Shown here piece after piece: positions 20,487 through 30,290 of a stretch of DNA of 36,846 nucleotides; position 1 is the first letter of the stretch, and the number at the start of each line of letters is the position of its first letter. Under the pieces are notes generated by a model, which was given only the letters and a program-made list of their open reading frames with translations, had not been told where the DNA came from and ran no database searches. Source of the stretch: Gammaproteobacteria bacterium (GTDB lineage: Bacteria > Pseudomonadota > Gammaproteobacteria > Pseudomonadales > Pseudomonadaceae); contig JAAXZZ010000100.1 of NCBI GenBank assembly GCA_012719655.1, forward strand, positions 1 through 36,846, read 5' to 3'. A program made the position numbers and the translations under genes.

Positions 20487-21407
20487 GTGAAGATGACCCC
20501 GTTTTTTAAAGCAGGCCTGTTGGCAATCAGCCTGTTCACTGCAAGCCATTACGCAATTGCTGCACCATTAAACAATAACCTTAAACATCAAGAATTGGCT
20601 GCTGGCAGTGCTTTATTAGTCGATTTAAAAACCAATCAAGTGCTTTACTCAAGCAACCCAGACTTTATCGCACCGATTGCTTCAGTCACTAAACTGATGA
20701 CGGCGATGGTGACGCTCGATGCCAAACAGCCACTGGATGAAAAGCTTCCTATAGTGATTAAAGACACTGCAGAAATGCAGGGTGTGTTTTCAAGGGTAAG
20801 GGTCGGTAGTCAGCTTAGCCGCCACGATACGCTGTTAATCACCCTAATGTCCTCAGAGAACCGTGCCGCCGCCAGCTTAGCCCATCATTACCCGGGCGGG
20901 CATGAGGCATTTATTCAAGCGATGAATGCCAAAGCGCAAGCATTAGGCATGCACAGCAGCCACTTTGTTGAGCCAACCGGTCTTTCTGAAAAGAATGTTT
21001 CCAGCGCCCACGACTTAGTATTGTTGATTAAAGCAGCGCAGCAATATCCGTTGATTAAACAATTCAGCACCACCGATGAAAAAACCATTGCCTTCACTAA
21101 GCCTAATTACACTCTTGGCTTTCGCAACACCAACGCACTGGTGCGCAAAGACAACTGGAATATTCAGCTCAGCAAAACCGGCTTCACCAACAGTGCAGGG
21201 CATTGCTTAGTGATGAGTACAGAGATGAATAATCGTCCAGTGGCTTTTGTCGTGTTAGATGCTTTTGGTAAATACACCCATATGGCTGACGCCAACCGCC
21301 TAAAAAAATGGCTGGAAACAGGCACAGTTACACCGGTACCGGCAGCAGCGCTAAGCTATAAACTAGCCAAGCAACAAGAACGTCAACAGGTCATTGCTGT
21401 GCAATAA
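20487..21407 (+). CDS. pbpG: D-alanyl-D-alanine endopeptidase (PBP7/8 family)
   Basis: A 306-residue periplasmic low-molecular-weight penicillin-binding protein that cuts D-Ala-meso-DAP cross-links in peptidoglycan. The signal peptide is about 1-25 (cleavage near [10 protein letters not shown]). The serine peptidase S11 motifs are SVTK ([11 protein letters not shown]), SSEN and KTGFT ([11 protein letters not shown]), in the right order. Translation likely begins at GTG 20487; the ATG two codons later is equally possible and no strong ribosome site decides. It converges with the histidine kinase gene with only a 3-bp gap and no visible terminator. Confidence 0.92.
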   Translation: MKMTPFFKAGLLAISLFTASHYAIAAPLNNNLKHQELAAGSALLVDLKTNQVLYSSNPDFIAPIASVTKLMTAMVTLDAKQPLDEKLPIVIKDTAEMQGVFSRVRVGSQLSRHDTLLITLMSSENRAAASLAHHYPGGHEAFIQAMNAKAQALGMHSSHFVEPTGLSEKNVSSAHDLVLLIKAAQQYPLIKQFSTTDEKTIAFTKPNYTLGFRNTNALVRKDNWNIQLSKTGFTNSAGHCLVMSTEMNNRPVAFVVLDAFGKYTHMADANRLKKWLETGTVTPVPAAALSYKLAKQQERQQVIAVQ

Positions 21408-21410
21408 CGG

Positions 21411-22733
21411 CTATTGGCTAAGCGGCAAATAGACAATGGCATCTAAACCAGCCTCGGGGGCAGCTTGTAATAACAACTGGCCGCCATAGCGTTGACACAC
21501 CGCTTGCACAATGGCCAAACCTAAACCACTGCCATGTTCAGCGCTGGCAGTGCTCCAAAAGCGTTGTTTAGCTTGCTCAAGCTGTTCGCTTGATAAACCT
21601 GATCCAGCGTCTCTAACGCGCAAACATAAATATCTACCTTTGATAGTCAACTGCAACTCAACGGGACTGTCTGCAGGACTATAACGCAAAGCGTTATCCA
21701 ATAAGTTACGCAGCACAGCAACAGCCAAGGATTCAGGTAGAGCGATATAGACATCTGCGCTCAGCTCACTGTGCACCTCAATGCGCTCATTACCGGGCAC
21801 CCCAATTAAGTCAGCGAGGGCATGCCGTGCAATGGTTTGCGCACTGCTGCAGGCCGCTTGATCAAAGTCCTGAGCACCTTCTACCCGTGCTAATAGCAAC
21901 AACTGCTCAAGGGTACGCTGCATACGCTCAACCGCCGTCTCAGCTTGCTGTAAAGCGTAAGCAGCCCCTTGCGCGGGACTCATCTGCGCCACTTGAATGT
22001 GAGTTTTGATTGCAGTTAACGGTGTGCGCAATTCATGCGCCGCATCATTGGTGAAACGTCGTTCACGCTCTAAGGCAGCAGCAATGCGAGTAAACAGCTG
22101 ATTAATCGTCGCCACCAGCGGCTGCAAATCTTTCGGCAAACGCTCGACATGCACCGGTTGTAAGTCCTGTGCATCACGCTCAGCCAAGACGGAGCGTAAT
22201 GTTTGTAAGGGTGATAAGCCACGGCCAATGCCAAACCAAATCAGCAATAAGCTACCCAATAAGGCTAAAGCAACCGGCAAGGCCGCGGCAAAAACAATTG
22301 AAGACTGCAATACTTGTCGCTCATCCACTCGGTCTGCGGTGGTGACCCAAAGATTTTCACGCTTCAAGGTAAAGGTGCGCCAACGCTCGCCAGAAAAACT
22401 GATCTCATGGAAACCTGTGGCATATTCCAGCATGTTCTGGTTTGGCATATTGGGTGTACGCACCAAGACTTCGCCACTCAGAGAACGCACCTGACAGACC
22501 AAGCCACTTTCCAAGCCCAACTCCATCGCCGTCAAAGGGTTCGGCGATGACAGCAGCGGCTGCGGTAATTGCTCCAGCAGTCCTGCTACCATCCGCGCCG
22601 ATGAAGCCAGGCGCTCATCTAAGGCTACATTCACTTCACGACGTAAGTCGCCGAGCAACCATAGCGCCGCCAAACTCCACAACACTATGAAAGTGCCACC
22701 CAAAATCAATAACAAACGATTACGTAGGCTCAT
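21411..22733 (-). CDS. Sensor histidine kinase, DsbS-like
   Basis: A 440-residue inner-membrane sensor kinase. TM1 is about residues 6-26 and TM2 about 145-168, enclosing a periplasmic sensor of roughly 115 residues. A HAMP linker, the HisKA box FTNDAAHELRTPLTAI (phospho-His near 233) and an ATPase domain with DNALRYSP and GSGLGLAIVQAVCQRYGG follow. I start at ATG 22733 (GGGAG upstream), so it overlaps the response-regulator gene by 14 bp. Its position beside dsbDEG is that of DsbS (PA2480) in P. aeruginosa, a copper-responsive kinase. That assignment rests on context. Confidence 0.88.
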   Translation of the reverse strand: MSLRNRLLLILGGTFIVLWSLAALWLLGDLRREVNVALDERLASSARMVAGLLEQLPQPLLSSPNPLTAMELGLESGLVCQVRSLSGEVLVRTPNMPNQNMLEYATGFHEISFSGERWRTFTLKRENLWVTTADRVDERQVLQSSIVFAAALPVALALLGSLLLIWFGIGRGLSPLQTLRSVLAERDAQDLQPVHVERLPKDLQPLVATINQLFTRIAAALERERRFTNDAAHELRTPLTAIKTHIQVAQMSPAQGAAYALQQAETAVERMQRTLEQLLLLARVEGAQDFDQAACSSAQTIARHALADLIGVPGNERIEVHSELSADVYIALPESLAVAVLRNLLDNALRYSPADSPVELQLTIKGRYLCLRVRDAGSGLSSEQLEQAKQRFWSTASAEHGSGLGLAIVQAVCQRYGGQLLLQAAPEAGLDAIVYLPLSQ

Positions 22734-23391
22734 GCGGTACTCCCATGCGATAACCCAAGCCACGTACTGTTTTCACCACATCGCTGCCTAACTTGCGCCG
22801 TAAATTATAAATATGCACATTGATCGCATTACTCTCCACACCATCACCCAGTCCATACAAACTGTCTTGCAATTGTTCAGCACTTAAAATGTGACCTGGC
22901 TTTTGTAATAGAGCAGTCAATAGTGCCTGCTCGCGGCGGGACAAATGAACGGTTTGACCATGCAATTTCACGGTCTGACTGGCAGGGTCAAAGGTTAAAC
23001 CGTGATGCTCAATTATATTACTGCTGCGACCACTGCTGCGCCTTAATAAACTGTGTAAGCGCGCCGCCAGTTCACGCAAATCAAAGGGCTTGAGTAAGTA
23101 ATCATCTGCGCCAGCTTGTAAGCCTGCGACGCGCTGCAGCACGGTATCGCGCGCACTTAAGATCAGTACAGGCAAATCTTTGCCCTGACTACGGATGCGG
23201 GTTAATAACTGCAACCCATCCTCATCGGGCAAGCCAAGGTCAAGAATCATCACATCAAAATGCCCTAACTGCAGAGCCTGCTCAGCCGCTCGTGCATGCG
23301 CCATATGATCCAAGGTAAAACCTTGCAACTCTAAGCCGGCGACTAAGCCTTGGGCGATTAAAGGATCATCTTCGACCAACAATACATGCAT
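22720..23391 (-). CDS. OmpR/PhoB family response regulator, DsbR-like
   Basis: A 224-residue regulator. The receiver domain has the acidic pocket VEDD (7-9), the phospho-acceptor Asp51 in ILDLGLPDEDG, and the conserved Lys in LKPFD. The C-terminal winged helix contains LSRREQALLTALLQ and NAINVHIYNLRRKLG. The ATG at 23391 begins the family-like MHVLLVEDD; an ATG four codons earlier (23403) has GAGAG only 3 bp upstream and remains possible. It is divergent from dsbD and overlaps the kinase gene. By position it corresponds to DsbR (PA2479), which activates dsbDEG in P. aeruginosa. Confidence 0.9.
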   Translation of the reverse strand: MHVLLVEDDPLIAQGLVAGLELQGFTLDHMAHARAAEQALQLGHFDVMILDLGLPDEDGLQLLTRIRSQGKDLPVLILSARDTVLQRVAGLQAGADDYLLKPFDLRELAARLHSLLRRSSGRSSNIIEHHGLTFDPASQTVKLHGQTVHLSRREQALLTALLQKPGHILSAEQLQDSLYGLGDGVESNAINVHIYNLRRKLGSDVVKTVRGLGYRMGVPHEPT

Positions 23392-23461
23392 AAAGGTAAT
23401 CAACTCTCAACATAAGAAACCAATGGATTGACTGTAGCAAAAATTAGCCTACAACACTTTA

Positions 23462-23484
23462 AGCATAACGTAACTGTTAATGCT
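23462..23484. promoter_or_regulatory. Imperfect palindrome between response regulator and dsbD
   Basis: AGCATAAC and GTTAATGCT form an imperfect inverted repeat, set within several TAA/TTAA repeats (23459-23492). OmpR-type regulators usually bind repeats of this size near the -35. This makes it a candidate DsbR site for the divergent promoters. There is no experimental or consensus support. Confidence 0.35.
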
Positions 23485-23536
23485 GTCTTAATTAAGCCCC
23501 TGCATAGTGCGGCTAAATTCAATAGGAAACACTCGT

Positions 23537-25264
23537 ATGCGGTATTTTTTCATTGTCGTATTACTTTCATTCAGTGGTCTCAGTCAGGCATTTATCAGTA
23601 ATCAGCAGGATTTTTTGCCTGTTGAAGAAGCCTTTCACTTTGAATTGATGGACGATGTTGAGCCTGCTGTTTTGGTTTGGCAAATTACTCCTGAACATTA
23701 TTTGTATCGCGACAAGCTCAGTATTAGCGATGCTAAGGGCAACCCTGTGCCAATTGACTATCCTGAGGGTATTGAGCACTCCGATGAGTTTTTTGGTGAT
23801 ACGCAGATTTATCGTCAATTACTACAGCTGCCTCTAAATAGCACTATTGCACAGCCTTTACAGGTCACTTGGCAAGGTTGTGCCGATGCGGGCTTGTGCT
23901 ATCCACCACAGACCGCCAGTGTCGGCAGTGGCACAGCAACAGACGAGGTCACTGCAGTAACGTCAACCAGCAAGGTTTTAGCCGAAGACCAATCAATTGC
24001 TAAGCGCTTAGCCGACTCAGGTTTGCTACTGAACATTCTGGCGTTTTTTAGCATGGGCCTCTTACTTGCCTTCACCCCATGTATGCTACCGATGCTACCA
24101 ATTCTAACCAGTGTCATCAGTGGTTCTAAAAGTGGTGGCTGGCAGGGCGCTCGATTAGGCTTAGCCTTTATTCTACCCATGGCTTTAGTCTATGCCGCGC
24201 TCGGTGTGGTAGCGGCCAAGCTCGGTAGCAATCTTTCGGCAACACTGCAACAACCTTGGTTACTTATCCCTTTTGCCGGTATTTTTATTCTCTTGGCCTT
24301 AGCTCAACTTGGCGCCTTTACCTTACAGTTACCGGCATTTATCCGTGAGCGACTACAAGGCGCTGACCAAAACATCAAAGGCGGCAGCTTGGTCGGCGCT
24401 GCGGCGCTCGGAGCTTTATCCGCTTTATTGGTGGGCCCATGTATGACCGCGCCTTTGGCTGGAGCACTGCTGTATATTGCCCAAAGCGGCAATGTGGTCA
24501 ACGGTGGTCTAGCGTTATTCTCGCTAGGCTTAGGCAGCGGCTTACCTTTGTTACTGGCAATTACTATGGGTATGCGCTGGCTACCTAAACCGGGTCACTG
24601 GATGCAAAGTGTTAACCGTGTGTTTGCATTTGCGTTATTCGCCACAGCGATTATTGTACTGCGGCCGATTTTAACTGGGCCGCTATTTTTAGCCCTATGG
24701 GGCGCGTGGCTACTGGCGATTGCCTTAAGTATCGCAAGCATTGAACGTGTTAGCTGGCGCTTTTCCAGCCGTTACATTGCCTTACTGTTAGGGATTTGGA
24801 GCGGTGCCATGTTACTCGGCGCAGCAGCAGGTGGCGATGATCCATGGCAGCCACTGAGCAATGTCGGTTTACAAGCCAGCGAGTTACCCAGTCAGCACAG
24901 CATGCAACGCTTTGCCGATGTGCAGCAGTTGCAAGAGCAACTCAAACAAGCAGAGCAGGACGATAAATGGGTACTATTGGATTTTTACGCAGACTGGTGT
25001 GTCTCATGCAAAGTGATGGAGAAAACCGTCTTTGCGCAACCCCAAGTACAAGCCGCATTGGCCGATTTGCGTTTACTGCAAGCTGATGTAACCTTGAATA
25101 CAGCAGATCAACAACAACTGATGCGCGATTTACAGATTATGGGGCCGCCAACTATTTTGTTTATCAATCCTCAGGGCTCAGAGCAACGCAAACAGCGCAT
25201 CACCGGTGAAGTCTCCGCAAGTGAGTTTTTACAACAGCTCAGCAGCGCACAAAAGGACAGTTGA
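23537..25264 (+). CDS. dsbD: Thiol:disulfide interchange protein DsbD
   Basis: A 575-residue membrane protein that carries electrons from cytoplasmic thioredoxin to periplasmic thiol proteins. A signal peptide (1-18) is followed by an N-terminal periplasmic alpha domain with C115 and C121 (GCADAGLCYPPQ). The eight-helix core holds C182 (FTPCMLPMLP) and C302 (VGPCMTAPLAG). The C-terminal thioredoxin-like gamma domain has DWCVSCKVMEK (C488, C491). All six redox cysteines are present. The start is ATG 23537, with AGGA upstream. Its stop overlaps the start of the next gene (TGATG). It is the first gene of dsbD-dsbE-dsbG. Confidence 0.95.
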   Translation: MRYFFIVVLLSFSGLSQAFISNQQDFLPVEEAFHFELMDDVEPAVLVWQITPEHYLYRDKLSISDAKGNPVPIDYPEGIEHSDEFFGDTQIYRQLLQLPLNSTIAQPLQVTWQGCADAGLCYPPQTASVGSGTATDEVTAVTSTSKVLAEDQSIAKRLADSGLLLNILAFFSMGLLLAFTPCMLPMLPILTSVISGSKSGGWQGARLGLAFILPMALVYAALGVVAAKLGSNLSATLQQPWLLIPFAGIFILLALAQLGAFTLQLPAFIRERLQGADQNIKGGSLVGAAALGALSALLVGPCMTAPLAGALLYIAQSGNVVNGGLALFSLGLGSGLPLLLAITMGMRWLPKPGHWMQSVNRVFAFALFATAIIVLRPILTGPLFLALWGAWLLAIALSIASIERVSWRFSSRYIALLLGIWSGAMLLGAAAGGDDPWQPLSNVGLQASELPSQHSMQRFADVQQLQEQLKQAEQDDKWVLLDFYADWCVSCKVMEKTVFAQPQVQAALADLRLLQADVTLNTADQQQLMRDLQIMGPPTILFINPQGSEQRKQRITGEVSASEFLQQLSSAQKDS

Positions 25265-26094
25265 TGTTAAGTTTTAATTTAGGCCCTTTAGCCATTCCCA
25301 TGGATTTAGCGCTGCTCTACGCTGCATTTTTTATTGCTTGGCTAAGCGGTTGGCTCATCGGTAGAAAACGCGGCTGTAACCCTGAAGCCGCCTTATTTAA
25401 CATGTTGTTGATCGGAGCCTTGGTGGCTCGCGTAGCCTTTGTCTTGCAGTACTTCGAGCAATACAGCAGCAACTTCTGGCAGATGATTGATATTCGTGAT
25501 GGTCGATTTTTATTGTTTCCCGGCGTAATCGCTGCGCTCTTGACTGGGATTTATAAAGCATGGCGACAAACGCCTTTACGTGTGCCACTGGCCATTGGTG
25601 TTGCTATTGGCTTGATCGCTTGGGGCGTTAGTTTCTCAGTGCTCAGCGCCTTACAAAGCGGTCAAAAACTACCTGATTTAGCCGTTCGTGATATTGCTGG
25701 CGAGCCGGTCTTGCTGCAAGATCTGCTTGGTAAACCTTTAGTCATCAATCTATGGGCAACGTGGTGTCCACCGTGTCGCCGAGAAATGCCCGTGCTAGCT
25801 GCCGCGCAAGCAGCCAATCCAGATATTCACTTTGTTTTTGTTAACCAAGGTGAAGGGCAAGCTCTAGTAGAGAAATTCTTAGCACAGCAGCAACTTAGCT
25901 TAGACAATAACCTGCTCGACAGCGGAGGACGTCTCGGCCAAGCCGTTGGCTCATTATCATTACCCACCACATTGTTTTACAGCGCCGATGGCATGTTAAA
26001 AAACAATCATTTAGGTGAGTTATCGCAAGCTAGCTTAAAGCATGCATTAGGTCACATCCGTACAGAAACCCCGAACATTAATTTAGAGGAATAA
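25264..26094 (+). CDS. TlpA/DsbE-like thioredoxin with N-terminal membrane domain
   Basis: A 276-residue protein with an N-terminal membrane part of about four hydrophobic segments (about 13-33, 44-61, 82-97, 107-128), whose layout recalls the Lgt-like or YqfA-type membrane module. A TlpA/ResA thioredoxin domain follows, with LWATWCPPCRREMPV (C168, C171) and the cis-Pro loop SLPTTLFY. The thioredoxin domain should face the periplasm and receive electrons from DsbD. The ATG at 25264 overlaps the dsbD TGA by 1 bp. It is the middle gene of the operon and equals PA2477 by position. Confidence 0.88.
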   Translation: MLSFNLGPLAIPMDLALLYAAFFIAWLSGWLIGRKRGCNPEAALFNMLLIGALVARVAFVLQYFEQYSSNFWQMIDIRDGRFLLFPGVIAALLTGIYKAWRQTPLRVPLAIGVAIGLIAWGVSFSVLSALQSGQKLPDLAVRDIAGEPVLLQDLLGKPLVINLWATWCPPCRREMPVLAAAQAANPDIHFVFVNQGEGQALVEKFLAQQQLSLDNNLLDSGGRLGQAVGSLSLPTTLFYSADGMLKNNHLGELSQASLKHALGHIRTETPNINLEE

Positions 26095-26096
26095 CC

Positions 26097-26852
26097 ATGA
26101 CATTCACAAAAATCTTACCGGCGCTGGCTCTGCTGACGCTACCCATCATGGCGCAAGCAGAAAAATATCCAGCACCTGTAGAGGCGATGCGTGAGCGTGG
26201 CGTGGAAGTACTAGAACGCTTTGATGCGCCGAGCGGTTTGACCGGTTACACCGCTTTATTTAACGGCCGTCCTTTGGCGTTGTATGTGACTGAAGATGGA
26301 AAGCATGCACTGATCGGTAGCTTGCTGAATGCTAAAGGTGAAGACTTAACCGGTGCAGTGTTAGAAGAAAAAGTCAGCCGTCCACAAAGTAAAGTAATGT
26401 GGGAAAAACTGAAAGACAGCAGCTGGATTGCCGATGGTTCCGATACAGCAGAAACCATAGTGTATGTCTTTACTGATCCTAATTGCCCCTACTGCAAACG
26501 TTTCTGGAATGATGCACGCCCTTGGATTGATGCTAAGAAAGTGCAACTGCGGCATATCATGGTAGGTACGCTGGGTGAAAGCAGTCAAAAGAAAGCTGCC
26601 AGCATGCTAGCAGCTAAAGATCCTAAAGCCGCTTTACAAGGCAATGAAAGTGGGAAAAAACCAGCGCAAGAAGCCAAAAATATTGATGCTAAACAGCGTC
26701 AGCAACTGGATGATAACCAGCAGCTGATGGGCTTACTCGGTGCAACGGGTACGCCTGCAATTTTATACCTTGATCCAACCGGCATGCTGCAGATGCATCC
26801 AGGTGCTCCGCAGGGCGAACAACTACTTGAGTTATTCGGCCCGCGTCCTTAA
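26097..26852 (+). CDS. dsbG: Thiol:disulfide interchange protein DsbG
   Basis: A 251-residue periplasmic disulfide isomerase or sulfenic-acid reductase. A signal peptide (about 1-21, PIMAQA/EKYP) leads to the N-terminal dimerisation domain. The thioredoxin-fold domain has TDPNCPYCKRFW (C130, C133) and the cis-Pro loop ATGTPAILYLDP. The CPYC active site and the helical insert (about 165-205) fit DsbG/DsbC. AGAGGA lies before the ATG, 2 bp after the previous gene's stop. It converges with trpA (37-bp gap); I see no terminator between them. Confidence 0.93.
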   Translation: MTFTKILPALALLTLPIMAQAEKYPAPVEAMRERGVEVLERFDAPSGLTGYTALFNGRPLALYVTEDGKHALIGSLLNAKGEDLTGAVLEEKVSRPQSKVMWEKLKDSSWIADGSDTAETIVYVFTDPNCPYCKRFWNDARPWIDAKKVQLRHIMVGTLGESSQKKAASMLAAKDPKAALQGNESGKKPAQEAKNIDAKQRQQLDDNQQLMGLLGATGTPAILYLDPTGMLQMHPGAPQGEQLLELFGPRP

Positions 26853-26889
26853 CAGGCAATATTAGCGTTAACTAAAAACTCACTGTGCG

Positions 26890-27699
26890 CTAGTCACGCG
26901 CATGGTGAACACCATTGCCTAAAGCGCGACACAGCGTTAATACCGCATCAAGCGCATGATCGGGCGTGCTCGCGCTTGCAATCAAATCAACAAACGCAGA
27001 ACCCACCACTGCGCCATCCGCTAAGCGAGCAATATTGGCCGCATGCTCAGGCGTGCGAATCCCAAAGCCGATACACACTGGCAAATCAGTATGGCGACGC
27101 AAACGTGTTACCGCTTCTTCAATATGCTCCATCGTCGCTGAGTTACCACCGGTTACACCAGCAACTGAAACGTAATAGACAAAACCTGAGCTATTTTTGA
27201 GTACCGTCGGCAAGCGCACATCATCGGTGGTTGGCGTGGTTAAACGAATAAAATCCAGACCTGCCGCTTGTGCAGGGTCACAGAACACTGAGTTATGTTC
27301 AGGTGGCAAATCAACAATAATCAGGCCATCAACACCCGCCGCTTTGGCATCTTCAATAAACAACGGCACACCGTAGTGATGAATCGGATTAAAGTAACCC
27401 ATCAGCACCACTGGCGTATGCTGATTGTCGACACGAAACTCGCGCACCATTTGCAAAGTTTTGCTTAAGGTTTGTCCGTTTTTTAACGAGCGAATATTGG
27501 CTAATTGAATCGCTGGACCATCGGCCATTGGATCGGTGAAGGGCATGCCCAATTCAATGACATCAGCGCCAGCTGCTGGTAAACCTTTAAAAATACGCAT
27601 GGCCGTGGCGTAGTCTGGATCACCGGCAGTCACAAAGGTAACTAAAGCCGCACGATTTTGTTTCTTCAGTTGGGCAAAGCAAGCTTGAATACGGCTCAT
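26890..27699 (-). CDS. trpA: Tryptophan synthase alpha subunit
   Basis: A 269-residue TIM-barrel subunit that splits indole-3-glycerol phosphate to indole and glyceraldehyde 3-phosphate. The catalytic residues Glu49 and Asp60 are in [12 protein letters not shown]. The phosphate-binding glycine stretches ([10 protein letters not shown]) and the C-terminal GSAFVD are present. The start overlaps the trpB stop by 4 bp (ATGA), as for tightly coupled trpBA pairs. The pair sits opposite trpI, the Pseudomonas arrangement in which trpBA is separate from the other trp genes. Confidence 0.97.
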   Translation of the reverse strand: MSRIQACFAQLKKQNRAALVTFVTAGDPDYATAMRIFKGLPAAGADVIELGMPFTDPMADGPAIQLANIRSLKNGQTLSKTLQMVREFRVDNQHTPVVLMGYFNPIHHYGVPLFIEDAKAAGVDGLIIVDLPPEHNSVFCDPAQAAGLDFIRLTTPTTDDVRLPTVLKNSSGFVYYVSVAGVTGGNSATMEHIEEAVTRLRRHTDLPVCIGFGIRTPEHAANIARLADGAVVGSAFVDLIASASTPDHALDAVLTLCRALGNGVHHARD

Positions 27700-28907
27700 A
27701 CTGACTGCTCCTGTTTCTCAAAGTGATGCATAACCGTTTGCATATCCTTGTCACCACGACCGGATAAGTTCACCACCATTAAATGATCTTTGGGTAATTG
27801 CGGCGCACGCTTAAATACTTCAGCTAAGGCATGGGCTGATTCAAGCGCAGGAATAATGCCTTCCAACTTGCAGCACAAATGGAAAGCGGCCAGCGCTTCA
27901 TCATCTTTGACAGAGGTGTACTCAGCGCGGCCAACATCATGCAACCATGAATGCTCTGGACCAATACCTGGATAATCCAAACCTGCCGAAATCGAATGGG
28001 CATCAACAATTTGTCCATCAGCATTTTGCAGTAAGTAGGTACGGTTACCGTGTAGCACGCCAGGAGTACCGCCTTGTAAACTGGCCGCATGTTCACCAGT
28101 CTCAATGCCATGCCCTGCGGCTTCTACACCAATAATTTTAACGCTGGCATCATCCAAGAATGGATGGAACAAACCTAAAGCGTTGGACCCACCACCAATA
28201 CAAGCCACCAGACTATCGGGCAGGCGACCTTCTTGGGCTTGCAACTGATCACGGACTTCTTTGCCAATTACGGCTTGGAAATCACGTACCATCGCTGGGT
28301 AAGGATGCGGACCGGCCACAGTGCCGATCAAATAGTAGGTATCAGCAACGTTAGTGACCCAATCACGCAGTGCTTCATTCATTGCATCTTTTAAGGTACC
28401 AGTACCGGCCACCACTGGGCGCACTTCAGCACCCAGCAGCCTCATCCGAAAGACGTTGGCTTGCTGACGATCAATATCAGTGGTGCCCATATAAATCACG
28501 CACTGCAAACCAAAACGTGCCGCCACCGTGGCAGTAGCAACACCGTGCATGCCAGCACCTGTTTCAGCAATAATGCGTTTTTTACCCATGCGCCGGGCCA
28601 ATAGAATCTGACCGATGCAGTTATTAATTTTGTGCGCACCCGTGTGATTCAGCTCTTCACGCTTCAGATAAATTTTAGCGCCACCGCAATACTCGGTTAA
28701 GCGTGCGGCAAAGTAGAGCGGGCTAGGGCGGCCGATATAATCGCGCTGAAAATACGCTAACTCCTCAATAAAAGCCGGATCATCTTTGGCTTTTTCATAT
28801 TCGCGGCCTAATTCCAGAATCAAGGGCATCAAGGTTTCAGCAACATACTGACCACCAAAGTCACCAAATAAACCATGCTCATCAGGGCTATTAAAAAAAG
28901 AACTCAT
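27696..28907 (-). CDS. trpB: Tryptophan synthase beta subunit
   Basis: A 403-residue PLP enzyme that joins indole with serine to give tryptophan. The PLP lysine is Lys93 in [14 protein letters not shown]. The phosphate-binding loop is [10 protein letters not shown]. The N-terminus has [13 protein letters not shown], the family's usual opening. GGGAG lies before the ATG. It is the first gene of the trpBA operon. In fluorescent pseudomonads TrpI, divergently encoded here, activates this operon in response to indole-glycerol phosphate. Confidence 0.97.
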   Translation of the reverse strand: MSSFFNSPDEHGLFGDFGGQYVAETLMPLILELGREYEKAKDDPAFIEELAYFQRDYIGRPSPLYFAARLTEYCGGAKIYLKREELNHTGAHKINNCIGQILLARRMGKKRIIAETGAGMHGVATATVAARFGLQCVIYMGTTDIDRQQANVFRMRLLGAEVRPVVAGTGTLKDAMNEALRDWVTNVADTYYLIGTVAGPHPYPAMVRDFQAVIGKEVRDQLQAQEGRLPDSLVACIGGGSNALGLFHPFLDDASVKIIGVEAAGHGIETGEHAASLQGGTPGVLHGNRTYLLQNADGQIVDAHSISAGLDYPGIGPEHSWLHDVGRAEYTSVKDDEALAAFHLCCKLEGIIPALESAHALAEVFKRAPQLPKDHLMVVNLSGRGDKDMQTVMHHFEKQEQSV

Positions 28908-28944
28908 GACCCACTCCCGAACTGAATAAGATATTTTTCTATGT

Positions 28945-28966
28945 AGGCTAAACTACCCCATAGCCT
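28945..28966. promoter_or_regulatory. Candidate TrpI operator between trpB and trpI
   Basis: The 107-bp divergent gap contains AGGCTA-N10-TAGCCT (28945-28950 and 28961-28966), a perfect 6-bp inverted repeat of LysR-type size. It is the best dyad in the gap, but it does not match the TrpI site I would expect from P. aeruginosa, so this is tentative. Confidence 0.35.
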
Positions 28967-29014
28967 TCACGACGAAAAGCGATATGATTGCAGCAATAGG
29001 TTAGGAAAACTCAC

Positions 29015-29905
29015 ATGTCTGATTCTTTTAACTTGCCGCCCCTAAATGCTTTGAAAGCTTTTGAAGCCAGCGCGCGCTTACAAAGTATTACTTTGGCTGC
29101 AAAAGAGCTGCATGTCACCCATGGTGCGGTCAGTCGTCAGGTTAAGCAACTCGAAGAATATCTGGGTATAACTTTACTCAGTAAAGATGGACGCGGCATT
29201 AAACTCACCGATGCCGGTATGCGTCTGTATCAGTCAAGTCACGAAGCGTTTAGCCAGATTCATCAGTCTTGCGCCGATATTAAACGGCAAACCCAGCAAG
29301 CGCCTTTTGTTTTAGCCTGTCCGGGCAGTCTGCTGGCACGCTGGCTCATTCCTCGTCTTGAGCAATTGCAACATGACTTACCTGGCTTGCGCTTACAGGT
29401 CATCACCAATGCCGGCGATGACAACACTTTGCAGCAATCCGACGCCGACGCCAGCTTAGTGTTTTTAGATCAAGCCTGCCCAGAGTCGATGCACGCCTAC
29501 ATATTAGACAGTGAACGCATTGGTCCGGTATTAAGTCCCCTTTATCAGCATGCAGATACACTGCGTAGCGCCTCTGCAGCACAACTTTTAGAGGAACCCT
29601 TGCTCTTTACCCATTCTCGACCACAAGCCTGGCCGCAATGGGCTCAAGCACAGCAGCTAAATGCATCCGCCTTAACCTATGCGCAAGGTTTTGAACATCT
29701 CTACTATTTATTAGAGGCAGCCGTCTCAGGACTCGGCGTTGCCATTGCGCCAGAACATCTTGTGCGCAGCGACATTGCCAACGGCCGCTTGATTGCCCCT
29801 TGGGGTTTTGTAGAAACCTCCGCCAAGTTGGTATTACTCACGCGCAAAAACCAGTATAGGCAACATGCACAGCAACTGGCTCAGTGGCTAATCAATAGCC
29901 TTTAA
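29015..29905 (+). CDS. trpI: LysR-type activator TrpI
   Basis: A 296-residue LysR-family regulator. The N-terminal winged HTH (about 8-66) has LNALKAFEASARLQSITLAA, HGAVSRQVKQLEEYLG and LTDAG. The C-terminal substrate-binding domain spans about 90-290 (LACPGSLLARWLIPRLEQ). Its place, divergent from trpBA across 107 bp, is the classic trpI arrangement. TrpI activates trpBA when indole-3-glycerol phosphate accumulates. AGGA is upstream of the ATG. The gene is downstream-flanked by a small conserved protein of separate origin. Confidence 0.94.
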   Translation: MSDSFNLPPLNALKAFEASARLQSITLAAKELHVTHGAVSRQVKQLEEYLGITLLSKDGRGIKLTDAGMRLYQSSHEAFSQIHQSCADIKRQTQQAPFVLACPGSLLARWLIPRLEQLQHDLPGLRLQVITNAGDDNTLQQSDADASLVFLDQACPESMHAYILDSERIGPVLSPLYQHADTLRSASAAQLLEEPLLFTHSRPQAWPQWAQAQQLNASALTYAQGFEHLYYLLEAAVSGLGVAIAPEHLVRSDIANGRLIAPWGFVETSAKLVLLTRKNQYRQHAQQLAQWLINSL

Positions 29906-29988
29906 TCAGCAATTCAACACCGCCATTGAATTTGCTCTATACTGCAAGTGACATTGATATCTCTTAATAGTCTGCTGCAGGAGGCATT

Positions 29989-30258
29989 ATGCAAATCTCA
30001 GCAAACCTATTCTCAGCAGGATTATCTGCCATCAAAACAGGCCAAGAACAAATGGCCAACGCTGCGCAAGCCATTGCCCAACCCAGTAGTAATGCAGCGA
30101 GCACACCGGCGGCAACCACTGCGCCTACTCTCGACATTGCTAATATAACTGAGCAACTTATGCAGCTCGAACAAGCCAAACAAATGAGTCAACTGGGCGC
30201 GCGAATGCTCAGCACAGCGGATGAGTCACTTGGCACGCTAATAGATATTCAAGCTTGA
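29989..30258 (+). CDS. Small conserved protein, 89 aa, flagellin/rod-like pattern
   Basis: A small protein with a strong ribosome site, AGGAGG, 5 bp before the ATG. It opens MQISANLFSAGLSAIKTGQEQM, has a low-complexity Ala/Ser/Thr/Pro centre (about 28-48), and ends with a helix and the tail ESLGTLIDIQA. This amphipathic-helix, disordered linker, amphipathic-helix layout recalls small hypothetical proteins of Pseudomonas and the ends of flagellar axial proteins. No function can be assigned, and no signal peptide or cysteine is seen. It starts 83 bp after trpI. Confidence 0.7.
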   Translation: MQISANLFSAGLSAIKTGQEQMANAAQAIAQPSSNAASTPAATTAPTLDIANITEQLMQLEQAKQMSQLGARMLSTADESLGTLIDIQA

Positions 30259-30290
30259 GAAAAAAAACAAATAAACTCATCGAGCAGTGC

